Positions 48,478 through 56,327 of a DNA stretch of 64,000 nucleotides are shown here, in pieces (the first letter of the stretch is position 1; each line of letters begins with the position of its first letter). A program made the translations under genes and the position numbers. This stretch comes from Neisseriaceae bacterium ESL0693 (GTDB lineage: Bacteria; Pseudomonadota; Gammaproteobacteria; Burkholderiales; Neisseriaceae): assembly GCA_029433475.1 (NCBI GenBank), contig JAQTIE010000006.1, positions 124,001-188,000 on the forward strand. The letters are read 5' to 3'. The notes below the pieces were generated by a model, which saw only the letters and a program-made list of their open reading frames with translations, ran no database searches and was not told where the DNA came from.

Positions 48478-48853
48478 GCTCACCTTTGATACCCAATACT
48501 ACGATGCTGCCGCCAGCCTGCTGCACAATCATCAGCTGGTCTCCCTTATGCTTAATACCGATTTATTGCCAGATGAGAAACGCCAGTATTTAGATATTCA
48601 TGATCTGAATCTGGTCATTGGTGATTGTATTCAGGCAGGTGTTGTGTTTAATCAAATAGCCGAAACCATGGGTAAATTGTTGCTGGAACGGCAAACCATT
48701 CAGCAACAGGAAATAGACACCAATCCTCTGGTTGATCATAAGCAGATGTTGCAACTGGCCGGCTATCTGTTAACCATGATGGGCGGTGTACGCGCCAGTA
48801 TTGACCGGATTCTGCATCAGGCAGTTAATATCCGGCTAAGTGAAGCGGTGTAG
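48458..48853 (+). CDS. Helical protein of unknown family, unit 1 paralogue
   Basis: The product (about 127-133 residues) is predicted all-helical and soluble, with FDTQYYDAAASLLHNHQLVSL, a FNQIAETMGKLLLERQTIQQ coiled helix and a C-terminal DRILHQAVNIRLSEAV. Most base differences from the unit 2 paralogue are silent third positions, so both are under protein-level selection. The ATG used by unit 2 is ATA here (48470), so translation must start at GTG 48458, TTG 48452 or depend on coupling. The family is not recognised. Confidence 0.65.
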   Translation: MRYVIHKLTFDTQYYDAAASLLHNHQLVSLMLNTDLLPDEKRQYLDIHDLNLVIGDCIQAGVVFNQIAETMGKLLLERQTIQQQEIDTNPLVDHKQMLQLAGYLLTMMGGVRASIDRILHQAVNIRLSEAV

Positions 48854-48867
48854 GTTGATAGCAGCAA

Positions 48868-48901
48868 CAGAATGTTATTATTCATGAATAATAATATTCT
48901 G
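48868..48901 (+). terminator. AT-rich hairpin ending unit 1
   Basis: CAGAATgTTATTATT and AATAATAAtATTCTG form a nearly perfect 15-bp stem with a four-base loop after the unit 1 gene. Confidence 0.6.
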
Positions 48902-48993
48902 ATTCAATGATTAATTCTCAAGCGCTTAATTATTGTCGATGACGATAAGATGGATGTCAGTCGCCATAGACAATAGAGTAACAGATGGGATTA

Positions 48994-49022
48994 TTGACAA
49001 TACTGTAGTTTAACGGCAATAT
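48994..49022 (+). promoter_or_regulatory. Promoter of structured-leader unit 2
   Basis: TTGACA (48994-48999), a 17-base gap and CAATAT (49017-49022), the same boxes and spacing as in unit 1. Confidence 0.65.
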
Positions 49023-49027
49023 GTCTG

Positions 49028-49260
49028 CGTTGCTGCCAATTCAGTAACCAGTTCTGAAAAACTGATACGTAAAGAAAGACATTCCGCTCAAATTAAATTT
49101 AATGATTTAGGCGGTATTTTGATGTCTTTATCCAATGCCATAGTTATACCTTTTCATGGTAGACAATGGCAGAGAGGCTTTACGCCTGCTGGTTCTTTAC
49201 GCCAGTTTTTCAGCCCTGCCATTTGTCTGCCTCTCTCATGACTGAAAACATGAAAGAGGT
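49028..49260 (+). ncRNA. Structured 5' leader RNA with pseudoknot, unit 2
   Basis: This is the paralogue of the 48105-48330 leader. Stem 1 pairs CTGAAAAACTG and CGTAAAG (49054-49074) with CTTTACG and CAGTTTTTCAG (49195-49214). Stem 2 pairs AGACAATGGCAG (49161-49172) with CTGCCATTTGTCT (49217-49229). The 3' hairpin is CCTCT-TCATG/CATGA-AGAGG (49231-49260). Relative to unit 1, CCC/GGG became CGT/ACG in stem 1 and ATAGC/GCTAT became ATGGC/GCCAT in stem 2, so pairing is kept while sequence changes. Confidence 0.7.
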
Positions 49261-49287
49261 ATTATGATCGTAAAGAAAGGCATTACT

Positions 49288-49410
49288 ATGACATCATGTC
49301 AGGGCTACCTACGCCCGCATATTATGCAATTTGTGTATAGTTCATTTTATTCTCATTCAGATTTATTGCTGCACACTTCATGGTTTGATGGTGAGGTAAG
49401 TCATGCATAA
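49288..49410 (+). CDS. 40-codon small ORF upstream of helical protein, unit 2
   Basis: The frame starts MTSCQGYLRPHIMQF after AAAGAAAGG and ends in TAA, overlapping the ATG of the next gene by eight bases (ATGCATAA). Length and position equal those in unit 1. It may be a translated leader that couples to the downstream gene. Peptide-level selection is weak by eye. Confidence 0.5.
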   Translation: MTSCQGYLRPHIMQFVYSSFYSHSDLLLHTSWFDGEVSHA

Positions 49411-49786
49411 ACTCACTTTTGATACTCAATATTATGATGATGCGGCCAGTCTGCTGCATAATCATCAGTTGGTTTCCCTTATTCTTAATACTGATTTATT
49501 ACCAGATGAAAAACGCCGGTGTTTAGATATCCATGATTTAAATCTAGTGATTGGTGACTGTATTCAGGCGAGTGTTGTGTTTAATCAAATAGCCGAAATC
49601 ATGGGTAAGTTGTTGCTAGAGCGGCAAACCATTCAGCAGCAAGAGGCAGATACCAATCCTTTAGTAGATCATGATCAGATGTTGCAATTGGCAGGGCATT
49701 TGTTTACTTTGATTGGTGGATTAAGTGCCAGTGTTGACCGGATTCTGCATCAGGCGGTTGATATCCGGCTGAGTGAAACAGCGTAG
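49403..49786 (+). CDS. Helical protein of unknown family, unit 2 paralogue
   Basis: The 127-residue product begins MHKLTFDTQYYDDAASLLHNHQLVSL and is an all-helical paralogue of the unit 1 protein. It has no signal peptide, membrane segment or recognised motif. Its ATG lies inside the 3' end of the 40-codon ORF, so translation is probably coupled. The general build (short helical bundle with DTQYYDDA and a central FNQIAEIMGK helix) gives no function. Confidence 0.75.
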   Translation: MHKLTFDTQYYDDAASLLHNHQLVSLILNTDLLPDEKRRCLDIHDLNLVIGDCIQASVVFNQIAEIMGKLLLERQTIQQQEADTNPLVDHDQMLQLAGHLFTLIGGLSASVDRILHQAVDIRLSETA

Positions 49787-49800
49787 ATTATTAAATATAA

Positions 49801-49836
49801 AAGGCCATTATCAATATTGATAATAGCCTGTTTTTA
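49801..49836 (+). terminator. Terminator ending unit 2
   Basis: AGGCcATTATC and GATAATaGCCT pair around a short loop and are followed by GTTTTTAT, a good Rho-independent terminator. Confidence 0.8.
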
Positions 49837-50178
49837 TCTGGTTTACAGACTGTTACCGGATAGTAATAGTCTGTATATTCAATATTCAAAAGAGGCTATT
49901 TCTTTACTGCCAATCATGCTTATGGATTGATTGGCTGCGATGTTTCAAGCTTTATTTAAAAGTGAATACATAAAATTGCTTTTAAATGGCTTTAAAACAC
50001 CTTTTATATCTGAATTATGATTATGATTTACTTTTTAATAAGGCCGACAGATAAGAGAAATAATGCTAATTAAATAGCATAAATATATCTTGCCTTTAAA
50101 TTTGCCTCGAATGATATGAGCTGTCTGGTCTTTCGCTGATAGCATCAGCATGTATCAAATCAATGCACTGAATAAAAT
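49837..50178. other. Spacer between unit 2 and tRNA-Thr
   Basis: About 340 AT-rich bases with no credible gene or repeat. Confidence 0.45.
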
Positions 50179-50209
50179 CGGGGGTTTTCAGACAATCTGA
50201 AAACCCCCG
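50179..50209 (-). terminator. Terminator of tRNA-Thr
   Basis: CGGGGGTTTTCAGA and TCTGAAAACCCCCG form a perfect 14-bp stem with a three-base loop. Read on the minus strand it follows the tRNA and runs into ATTTTAT. Confidence 0.85.
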
Positions 50210-50220
50210 AAAATGATCTC

Positions 50221-50297
50221 TGGTGCCAGTAATAGGAATTGAACCTACGACCTTCGCGTTACGAGTGCGCTGCTCTACCTACTGAGCTATACTGGCA
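50221..50297 (-). tRNA. tRNA-Thr, anticodon CGT
   Basis: The minus strand reads TGCCAGT for the 5' acceptor arm, GCTC/GAGC for the D arm, anticodon CGT in the loop CTCGTAA, the T arm with GGTTCAATTCC, and ACTGGCA with encoded CCA at the 3' end. It is close to E. coli thrW. The anticodon stem has an A-C mismatch at 31-39 where E. coli has A-T. Confidence 0.95.
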
Positions 50298-50398
50298 CGG
50301 GCTGATTTAATAGCGTTGGTTAGTATAACATGCCCGGCCATCATCGCCAAGGAAAGTGACAAATGGTTATGGCGTTATTGGTCAGGTCAGTTTGATCA

Positions 50399-51397
50399 TT
50401 AATGAGCGGGTGATTGCGGGTTGTCAGTCTGGGTTTGGCGGGCATAATGTTGTGCCAGAACTGCGCAGATCATGAGTTGTAATTGGTGAAAAATCATCAG
50501 CGGCAATAGCATCATGCCGACCATGGGCGCGGGGAACAATACATTGGCCATGGGTACGCCGTTGGCCAGACTTTTTTTAGAGCCGCAAAATACAATGGTG
50601 ATCTCATCCGCGCGGTGAAATCCCAATCGGCGTGCGGCCAAGGTATTGATGATAATCACCACGACCAGAATCAAAAGGCTCAGAATAATAATAACGGCAA
50701 ATGAACCGAGGTTGACTTTGTGCCATAAGCCTTCAACCACGGCGTCACTGAATGCAACATAAACCACCAGCAGGATAGAAGAGCGGTCAGTGCGGTTAAT
50801 CCAGGTTTTGTGTTGCTGGATAAATGAGGCAATCCATGGTCTGGCCAAATGGCCGGCAATAAAAGGCACCATCAGCTGTAATAAAATCGAACCAATGGCG
50901 CCCAGGGTATCTACTTGCTGGCCACTGGTCGGCATCATCAGCCCTACCAGTACGGGGGATAGAAATACCCCTAAAATGCTGGAAGCAGAGGCGCTGCACA
51001 CTGCCGCTGCCACATTACCGCCGGCTACTGAGGTAAAGGCAATGGCCGATTGTACGGTAGCCGGCAAGGCACATAAATACAGAAAGCCCAGATACAATTC
51101 GGGCGATAGCCATTGGGGTACTAAAAAGCGCAGACTGAGGCCGATCAGGGGAAACAGAATAAAGGTGCTGCTGAAAACCAACAGATGCAAACGCCAGTGG
51201 CCAATGCCGGCGCGGATGGCCTGACGTGATAATTTGGCGCCATGCATAAAAAACAATAATGCAATGGCTACAGTGGTCAGCTGGCTGAAAAAGGTTTTGG
51301 CTGATCCTGTACAGGGCAGTATGGTAGCAATGATGATGACGCTGATGAGTGTCAGTAAAAAAGGGTCAATATATAATTTCTGTAACAGTTTGGACAT
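50399..51397 (-). CDS. Bile acid:sodium symporter-like transporter (YfeH type)
   Basis: The roughly 332-residue protein has about ten membrane helices and fits the SBF-like (YfeH) branch of the BASS superfamily: LLFFMHGAKLSRQAIRAG near residue 50, CALPATVQSAIAFTSVAGGNVAAAVCSASASSILG in the middle, and FCGSKKSLANGVPMANVLFP near the C-terminus. The substrate is unknown. I start at MSKLLQKLYIDPF (51397). It is a distant relative of the transporter at 19278 rather than a recent copy. Confidence 0.87.
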   Translation of the reverse strand: MSKLLQKLYIDPFLLTLISVIIIATILPCTGSAKTFFSQLTTVAIALLFFMHGAKLSRQAIRAGIGHWRLHLLVFSSTFILFPLIGLSLRFLVPQWLSPELYLGFLYLCALPATVQSAIAFTSVAGGNVAAAVCSASASSILGVFLSPVLVGLMMPTSGQQVDTLGAIGSILLQLMVPFIAGHLARPWIASFIQQHKTWINRTDRSSILLVVYVAFSDAVVEGLWHKVNLGSFAVIIILSLLILVVVIIINTLAARRLGFHRADEITIVFCGSKKSLANGVPMANVLFPAPMVGMMLLPLMIFHQLQLMICAVLAQHYARQTQTDNPQSPAH

Positions 51398-51601
51398 GAT
51401 CTGGCTCGGAAAGCAGTTACCCATGGAAAAAAGATTGTAACTGAAAATCATTCATGTCACACAAATACAGTCTACACAAAACATCATCAGGGCAGACTGG
51501 GGCTTTAGCTTAGCCGGTATTTTGCGGCCAGTGGCTGAAACCGGCCAGCAGGCAGGGGGCACAGATTAAGGCTGCCTTGAGCGGCAGCCGGATTAACGTC
51601 A

Positions 51602-53197
51602 TTAAAAAATCGCGTTCAGACCTAAAAATATCAATATGGATAAAATGGCGGTGGACGGTAGTGTGATCACCCACGCCATGGCGATGGGTTTCATTAATTT
51701 CCAGTTGGCATTACCGTTGACCAGACCAATACCCAGTACTGCACCCACCAGAATATGGGTGCTGGATACCGGCAGCCCCATTAAGGTGGCAAACATGACG
51801 ATGGTGGCTGAAGACAATTCGGCAGTAAAACCAGAGGCCGGATGCATGTGTGCCAGATTGGTGCCGACGGTCTGAATGACTTCTTTACCGATAAACCATA
51901 AGCCCACAATCAGCGCGATGCCAAAGGTTGCCATGACGGGTGTGGGAATCTGGGCGGTGCTGTCGGCGCCAATGCTGTTGGTGCGAATGATGTCCATAAT
52001 GGCAGCAAAAGGGCCTACGGCATTGGAAATATCATTGGCGCCATGACTGAAGGCAAAACCGGCGGCGGTAAAAACCTGCATCCAGCTAAACATCAGAAAA
52101 GTGCATTTAGTCAGGTCTTTGCGTTTCAGGGTTTTGGCATAGATAAAGGTAGCCATCCAGATGGAAACACCGATCATGATGATCAGTAATACATTGGTCA
52201 GTATGGAAAACCCCAGATGAAGATTGGTTAATCCCTTAAACAACAGCATGGCGGTGATCATCATGCCGCCGCCGGCTGAAATCAACGGTACCCAATGCTG
52301 AAGGGCTTTATAGGTGTCGATTTTACTTTTACGCTGCTCGATACTGGCCAGATTTTTATAATATTCTGATTCCAGGTCTTCAAGGGTGCGTTCGGGATCG
52401 TTGTAAATTTCAGCATCACGCGCCATGGCCGAAGCCACGGATATTTTTTCACTTTCGCTCAGCTGTTCAAACCAGTTGCGGTGTTGTTCTTTATAGGCCT
52501 TTTTTTCTTGTTTTAAGGCTTTAAGCTGAACCGTGATGCGGTCGTTATAGTCTAAGACGCGTTTTTTAATCTGGCTGAAAAGCAGTAAGGACAAGGCGCC
52601 GCCAAATAAGGGCGAAATAACCCAGGATAAAGCAATTTCGCCCATTTTTGACCATTGAATCAAATGCAGTGCCTGACTGTTGCCCGCCACCACATAGCCC
52701 AGGCACAGGCCGCCGCCGACCAATCCGCCCACCAGTGAATGGGTGGTGGATACGGGTAAACCTTTTTTGGAGGCATACATCAACCACAGCGCCGCGGCCA
52801 GTAACGCACCCAGCATAACATTAATGCACTGGGACGGTGTGAGCTGCATAGCACCCAGATCAATAATGCCATGACGAATGGTCTTGGTGACTTCACCACC
52901 GGCAATGATGGCGCCGGAAACTTCAAATACGGCGGCAATGGCCAGCGCCTGCGGAATGGTCAGTGTTCCTGCCCCCACGCTGGTACCAAATGAGTTGGCC
53001 ACATCATTACCGCCGATATTAAAGGCCATAAATACCCCGAACAGGGTCGCCAGAATGAAAATCACCGGCATATTATGATGGGTATAGCCCAGACCCCAGA
53101 AGATAAAATAACCGATTGTGCCCATCAGAAGGGCGATGAAGGCATAATTTACCCGTTTTAAACCGGTTGAATGTGACATGGACGAATCAGAGACCAT
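51602..53197 (-). CDS. pit: PiT-family inorganic phosphate transporter
   Basis: The 531-residue membrane protein has the two PiT signature repeats, FNIGGNDVANSFGTSVGAGTL (about residue 60) and FSHGANDISNAVGPFAAI (about residue 385), each with the GANDVAN-type motif. A long charged cytoplasmic domain (about residues 220-300, including EQHRNWFEQLSESEKISVASAMARD) separates the halves, and SSTHILVGAV/STTHSLVGG segments follow each motif. It should import phosphate (with metal) driven by cations. The start could also be 53179. Confidence 0.92.
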   Translation of the reverse strand: MVSDSSMSHSTGLKRVNYAFIALLMGTIGYFIFWGLGYTHHNMPVIFILATLFGVFMAFNIGGNDVANSFGTSVGAGTLTIPQALAIAAVFEVSGAIIAGGEVTKTIRHGIIDLGAMQLTPSQCINVMLGALLAAALWLMYASKKGLPVSTTHSLVGGLVGGGLCLGYVVAGNSQALHLIQWSKMGEIALSWVISPLFGGALSLLLFSQIKKRVLDYNDRITVQLKALKQEKKAYKEQHRNWFEQLSESEKISVASAMARDAEIYNDPERTLEDLESEYYKNLASIEQRKSKIDTYKALQHWVPLISAGGGMMITAMLLFKGLTNLHLGFSILTNVLLIIMIGVSIWMATFIYAKTLKRKDLTKCTFLMFSWMQVFTAAGFAFSHGANDISNAVGPFAAIMDIIRTNSIGADSTAQIPTPVMATFGIALIVGLWFIGKEVIQTVGTNLAHMHPASGFTAELSSATIVMFATLMGLPVSSTHILVGAVLGIGLVNGNANWKLMKPIAMAWVITLPSTAILSILIFLGLNAIF

Positions 53198-53328
53198 AAC
53201 TGTCTTTCGTGTTGCCGGCCATGTTTACTGAAAACAGGTCGTGCGAATGATGGCAATTTAAAGTGGCAGCTGTGCCACGCTACAAAAAAACGTTATTATA
53301 AAGGTAATCATACTAAAACGAGAATAAC

Positions 53329-53961
53329 ATGCTAACACAGACTTTTTTACCAATACAGGCACCGTTACGGTTTTATGCGGTGGTTCCCACGGCTGAATGG
53401 GTGGTGAGAATGGTGGATATCGGTGTGCCTACGGTTCAATTGCGTTGTAAAACCTTGATTGGTTCGGCTTTATTCAAAGAAATACGCCGCAGCGTTGATT
53501 ATGCACGCGATTCTGATACTCAGTTATTTATCAATGACTATTGGTGGGAAGCGTGTGATTGTGGCGCTTATGGTGTGCATCTGGGTCAGGAAGACCTGGA
53601 TTCTGCTGATCTGGTGATGATGAAAAAGGCTGGGTTGCGTTTGGGAGTCAGTACTCATTCTCATGAAGAACTGGCTCATGCTCTGGCTGTTTGTCCCAGT
53701 TATGTGGCGTGTGGTGCCATTTTCCCGACGGCCACCAAAGCCATGCCTACCGCACCGCAAGGGCTGGATAAATTGCATCAGTATGTACAGCAGGCTGGTG
53801 ATACACCTACGGTAGCGATTGGCGGCATTACCCTGGATAATGCCCGCGAGGTACTGGCCACCGGTGTTGATTCGCTGGCGGTGGTGCGCGCGATTACCGA
53901 AGCCAGTCAGCCGGAAGAGGTAGTCAGACAATTTATGGCATTGTGGCCGTCAGACCGATAA
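53329..53961 (+). CDS. thiE: Thiamine-phosphate synthase
   Basis: The 210-residue TIM-barrel enzyme joins the pyrimidine and thiazole halves of thiamine. Family segments are TVQLRCKTL near residue 38, LFINDYWWEA, GVHLGQEDL (about residue 84), LGVSTHSHEE, YVACGAIFPTATK and VAIGGITLDNAREVLATGVDSLAVV. No other thiamine gene and no THI-box (TPP riboswitch) is evident next to it. Confidence 0.93.
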   Translation: MLTQTFLPIQAPLRFYAVVPTAEWVVRMVDIGVPTVQLRCKTLIGSALFKEIRRSVDYARDSDTQLFINDYWWEACDCGAYGVHLGQEDLDSADLVMMKKAGLRLGVSTHSHEELAHALAVCPSYVACGAIFPTATKAMPTAPQGLDKLHQYVQQAGDTPTVAIGGITLDNAREVLATGVDSLAVVRAITEASQPEEVVRQFMALWPSDR

Positions 53962-54022
53962 GCGCAGTTGCAGTTGCTGATTATATCCATTGGATGCAAA
54001 CTAAATGGTCAGTAGAAATAAT

Positions 54023-54063
54023 AAAGCCAGAATGATCTTATAAAGACAATCATTCTGGCTTTT
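54023..54063 (+). terminator. Terminator of thiE
   Basis: AAAGCCAGAATGAT and ATCATTCTGGCTTT form a 14-bp stem followed by a short T run. Confidence 0.88.
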
Positions 54064-54153
54064 GTTGCTACCTGTTCGGCAGTGTACAAATATGAATACA
54101 AGTACGAAAATTACAACATATTTCATTTCTAAGCTGCTTATACAGCATAGGGT
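54060..54153 (-). CRISPR. Relic of a type I-F CRISPR array (two decayed repeats)
   Basis: Compared with the remembered I-F repeat (transcribed form GTTCACTGCC...CTTAGAAA, 28 nt), the plus-strand block 54126-54153 (TTTCTAAGCTGCTTATACAG CA...) matches at about 21 of 28 positions, 20 of the first 22. The block 54060-54087 (ending CGGCAGTGTAC) matches at about 21 of 28. Both have the orientation expected for an array transcribed with the cas operon. They are separated by 38 bases rather than the normal 32, so this is a remnant and not a working array. The first block overlaps the thiE terminator tail. Confidence 0.45.
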
Positions 54154-54593
54154 CTATATTACCGGTGATACCTAATATAGGCAATATTGATTTTTGGTTA
54201 CAGGCTTAATCCGGGCATAAATCAGAATAGTAATTCAGAGACAGACAATCCATTATTATCATAATCTCTTGTTATTCAGAATATCCAAATGTTAATTTTA
54301 TGTTTAAGTATTTGTTTTTTAGGTAATTTATTATTTTATAGTAAATCAATTCTGGTTAATAAGGAGTGATTTGTATTGGAAACCATACAATGAAATAAAT
54401 GGTAAACACTGGGTAACGGTCAGTCAATGAGGTGTTTTGAGTGAGTTGTTAGTGCTTATTCAGTAATTGTATGTGTTGGCATTAGATTGAACCGATGGGG
54501 TTAGAAGTGTCTTGGAAATATTTATATCGCTGGCGGATAGGGTAAAAATTTTTTCTTCAACGGTTTTATCTGGTTGTTTCTAGGCCAGATTAA

Positions 54594-54628
54594 TAATAAA
54601 AAACCATTAATCCGGGATTAATGGTTTG
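54594..54628 (-). terminator. Terminator of the cas operon
   Basis: On the minus strand AAACCATTAATCC and GGATTAATGGTTT form a near-perfect stem followed by TTTTATTATTA, about 35 bases after the cas6f stop. Confidence 0.85.
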
Positions 54629-54661
54629 AACTGATTCCTGATAGAACTTTAAACACCGAAT

Positions 54662-55264
54662 CTATGGAAAATCCGGTACCGTTGCATGACTGCTGAGGCC
54701 ATAACTGCTGAATGTGCCTGATTGGGGAGCATCGGTTGTTTGCTTGCTGATAAACAATCGAAAGCGTTGCTCCTGACTCAGGCTGTTTAACTGAATGAAA
54801 GGCAAGGTACAGGGATCGATTTTCTTTGGATAGCTTTGTAACGCCGTTTTGAGGCTGATTTCAGGATCCCGCTGTACGCGTCTTCTGGCCAGGCGATATA
54901 TTTCACTATGGGTAACCGGCTGATGGCGGCTAAATACAGCATAGCCGGTTTTCGCAGGTACTGCTCTGATGCTGGGACAATGAACATAATCAGCCAGTCG
55001 ATCGAGCCAGTGGCCAATGTTTAACTGATGCAGCTGAGCCTCGTCATGAGCAAAAATACGCAATTGGTCACCCAGAGGAATTTTTCCAGGCTCTTTTTTT
55101 GCATTGAGTTGGTAACCTGGAAATGATACGCCGATATTATGCTGGCCTGAAGAGTGTATGTATTCAACCAAGGCCAGATGCAGCTGAGTATATACCTTGG
55201 ACCAGATAAAATACGACGATATTTCAGCCGGCACAATGATGGTGAGCTGTTGATAATACTTCAT
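54662..55264 (-). CDS. cas6f: Type I-F crRNA endoribonuclease Cas6f (Csy4)
   Basis: The 200-residue protein cuts precursor crRNA at the repeat hairpin and stays bound to it. The N-terminal part has QLHLALV with His29 at the position of the catalytic histidine of Pseudomonas Csy4, then IGVSFPGY; the middle has an Arg-rich helix (YRLARRRVQRDPE) and the C-terminal part LPFIQLNSLSQEQRFRLFI and YGLSS. All are family features. It is the last gene of the cas operon, three bases after csy3, and is followed by a terminator instead of an array. Confidence 0.95.
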   Translation of the reverse strand: MKYYQQLTIIVPAEISSYFIWSKVYTQLHLALVEYIHSSGQHNIGVSFPGYQLNAKKEPGKIPLGDQLRIFAHDEAQLHQLNIGHWLDRLADYVHCPSIRAVPAKTGYAVFSRHQPVTHSEIYRLARRRVQRDPEISLKTALQSYPKKIDPCTLPFIQLNSLSQEQRFRLFISKQTTDAPQSGTFSSYGLSSHATVPDFP

Positions 55265-55266
55265 GG

Positions 55267-56292
55267 CTATTCCTTACCACTACTACCGAATACACCACCG
55301 CGCACCAGAACGGCCATAACATAATGTTCCTGATTTACATCTTTCAATGGCACTCCGAGTGCGTATTGGTCAAATAAAGTATAAAAATCATCTGTTTTAG
55401 GCTGACGATAAGCTTTTCCTCTATTGGTAACGGCACCATAAGGCTCAATGGCAATGGGCTGATTCAGATCTGCATATTCTTGATACCAGGTATCGATGGT
55501 GCGCAGGGCATTGCCGATTTTTTGTGAATGCATCGCCGCCACATCATCAACCGCATAGAGAATCTTACTTTTCCTGCCTTTCTCTTTGCTTTTATCCAAT
55601 ACCAATTCTTCACTGGGATACACTTCCTGTGCCAGACCGATTCTGGCATAGGCAACGATTTCCAGAATCAATGGGGTCTGATAGCCGCATAAGGCCTGTG
55701 CGATGAGGCCGGCCAGTGTTTCGATGTCTTTATCAATGGCATCAAAATCATTCAAACGATATTGCAGCGCATCAAAAGTCAGCTCGAGTTTATCGCCTGC
55801 CTTAACATGTACTTCAATGGCTTCAGCGCCCACGCGGTTACGCCATAAAAAACGGGCATTGGCAATATTACAGGCATAGCGCCTGGCCAATTCAGTAAAA
55901 CCATATCGATCTATGTAGTTTTTAGCTACCTCAGGATAAGAGCGGGCGAATTGTTCATTATTACAAGCACAGGGCTGAGTAATATTGCCCAATACTTTCA
56001 GGGTGAAGCTGAGTTTTAGTGTATCCTGCCGTTCGCCTAATGCACAGGCATCTACTTTTTGCAGATTGGCGTTTTCAATATCCGGATCCAGTTTGAGTTC
56101 ATTGTTTCTATCTTTGTCTTTGAGACGGTTGGAAATGGTACCGCGCACTGATTTTTCAATCAGTTTCAGCGGGGTAGCCGTGTCTTCAGTACGTTTATCC
56201 CAGTTGGTGCCGTATAGATAGCCATCAGAAGGAACCAGTTTTTTTTCAAAAGCCAGTACGGAGGGAATCGGTTTGTTGTTTTTTTCAGCCAT
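55267..56292 (-). CDS. csy3: Type I-F Cascade backbone protein Csy3 (Cas7f)
   Basis: The 341-residue protein starts PSVLAFEKKLVPSDGYLYGTNWD, the standard Csy3 N-terminus, and has the RRYACNIANARFLWRNRVGAE and HYVMAVLVRGGVFGSSGKE segments. Six copies of this subunit normally coat the crRNA in the Csy complex. An AAGGAG ribosome binding site precedes the ATG. It is flanked by csy2 and cas6f with short gaps. Confidence 0.95.
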   Translation of the reverse strand: MAEKNNKPIPSVLAFEKKLVPSDGYLYGTNWDKRTEDTATPLKLIEKSVRGTISNRLKDKDRNNELKLDPDIENANLQKVDACALGERQDTLKLSFTLKVLGNITQPCACNNEQFARSYPEVAKNYIDRYGFTELARRYACNIANARFLWRNRVGAEAIEVHVKAGDKLELTFDALQYRLNDFDAIDKDIETLAGLIAQALCGYQTPLILEIVAYARIGLAQEVYPSEELVLDKSKEKGRKSKILYAVDDVAAMHSQKIGNALRTIDTWYQEYADLNQPIAIEPYGAVTNRGKAYRQPKTDDFYTLFDQYALGVPLKDVNQEHYVMAVLVRGGVFGSSGKE

Positions 56293-56327
56293 GATGAAAC
56301 TCCTTTAAAGATTAAGTGAGGTTAATG

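Larger units (their letters stand above)
53962..54661. other. Spacer between thiE and cas6f
   Basis: Seven hundred bases without a credible gene. It holds the thiE terminator, two decayed CRISPR-repeat-like words at 54060-54153, a very AT-rich middle that could be an old leader, and the cas operon terminator near 54594-54628. Confidence 0.6.

Noticed and set aside
53200-53328. TPP riboswitch upstream of thiE
   Set aside because: The space before thiE is about 130 bases and shows neither the CUGAGA nor the GGGA-containing conserved parts of a THI element.
53962-54661. A working CRISPR array downstream of cas6f
   Set aside because: No series of identical 28-nt repeats with 32-nt spacers exists; only two decayed repeat-like words with an irregular gap are present.
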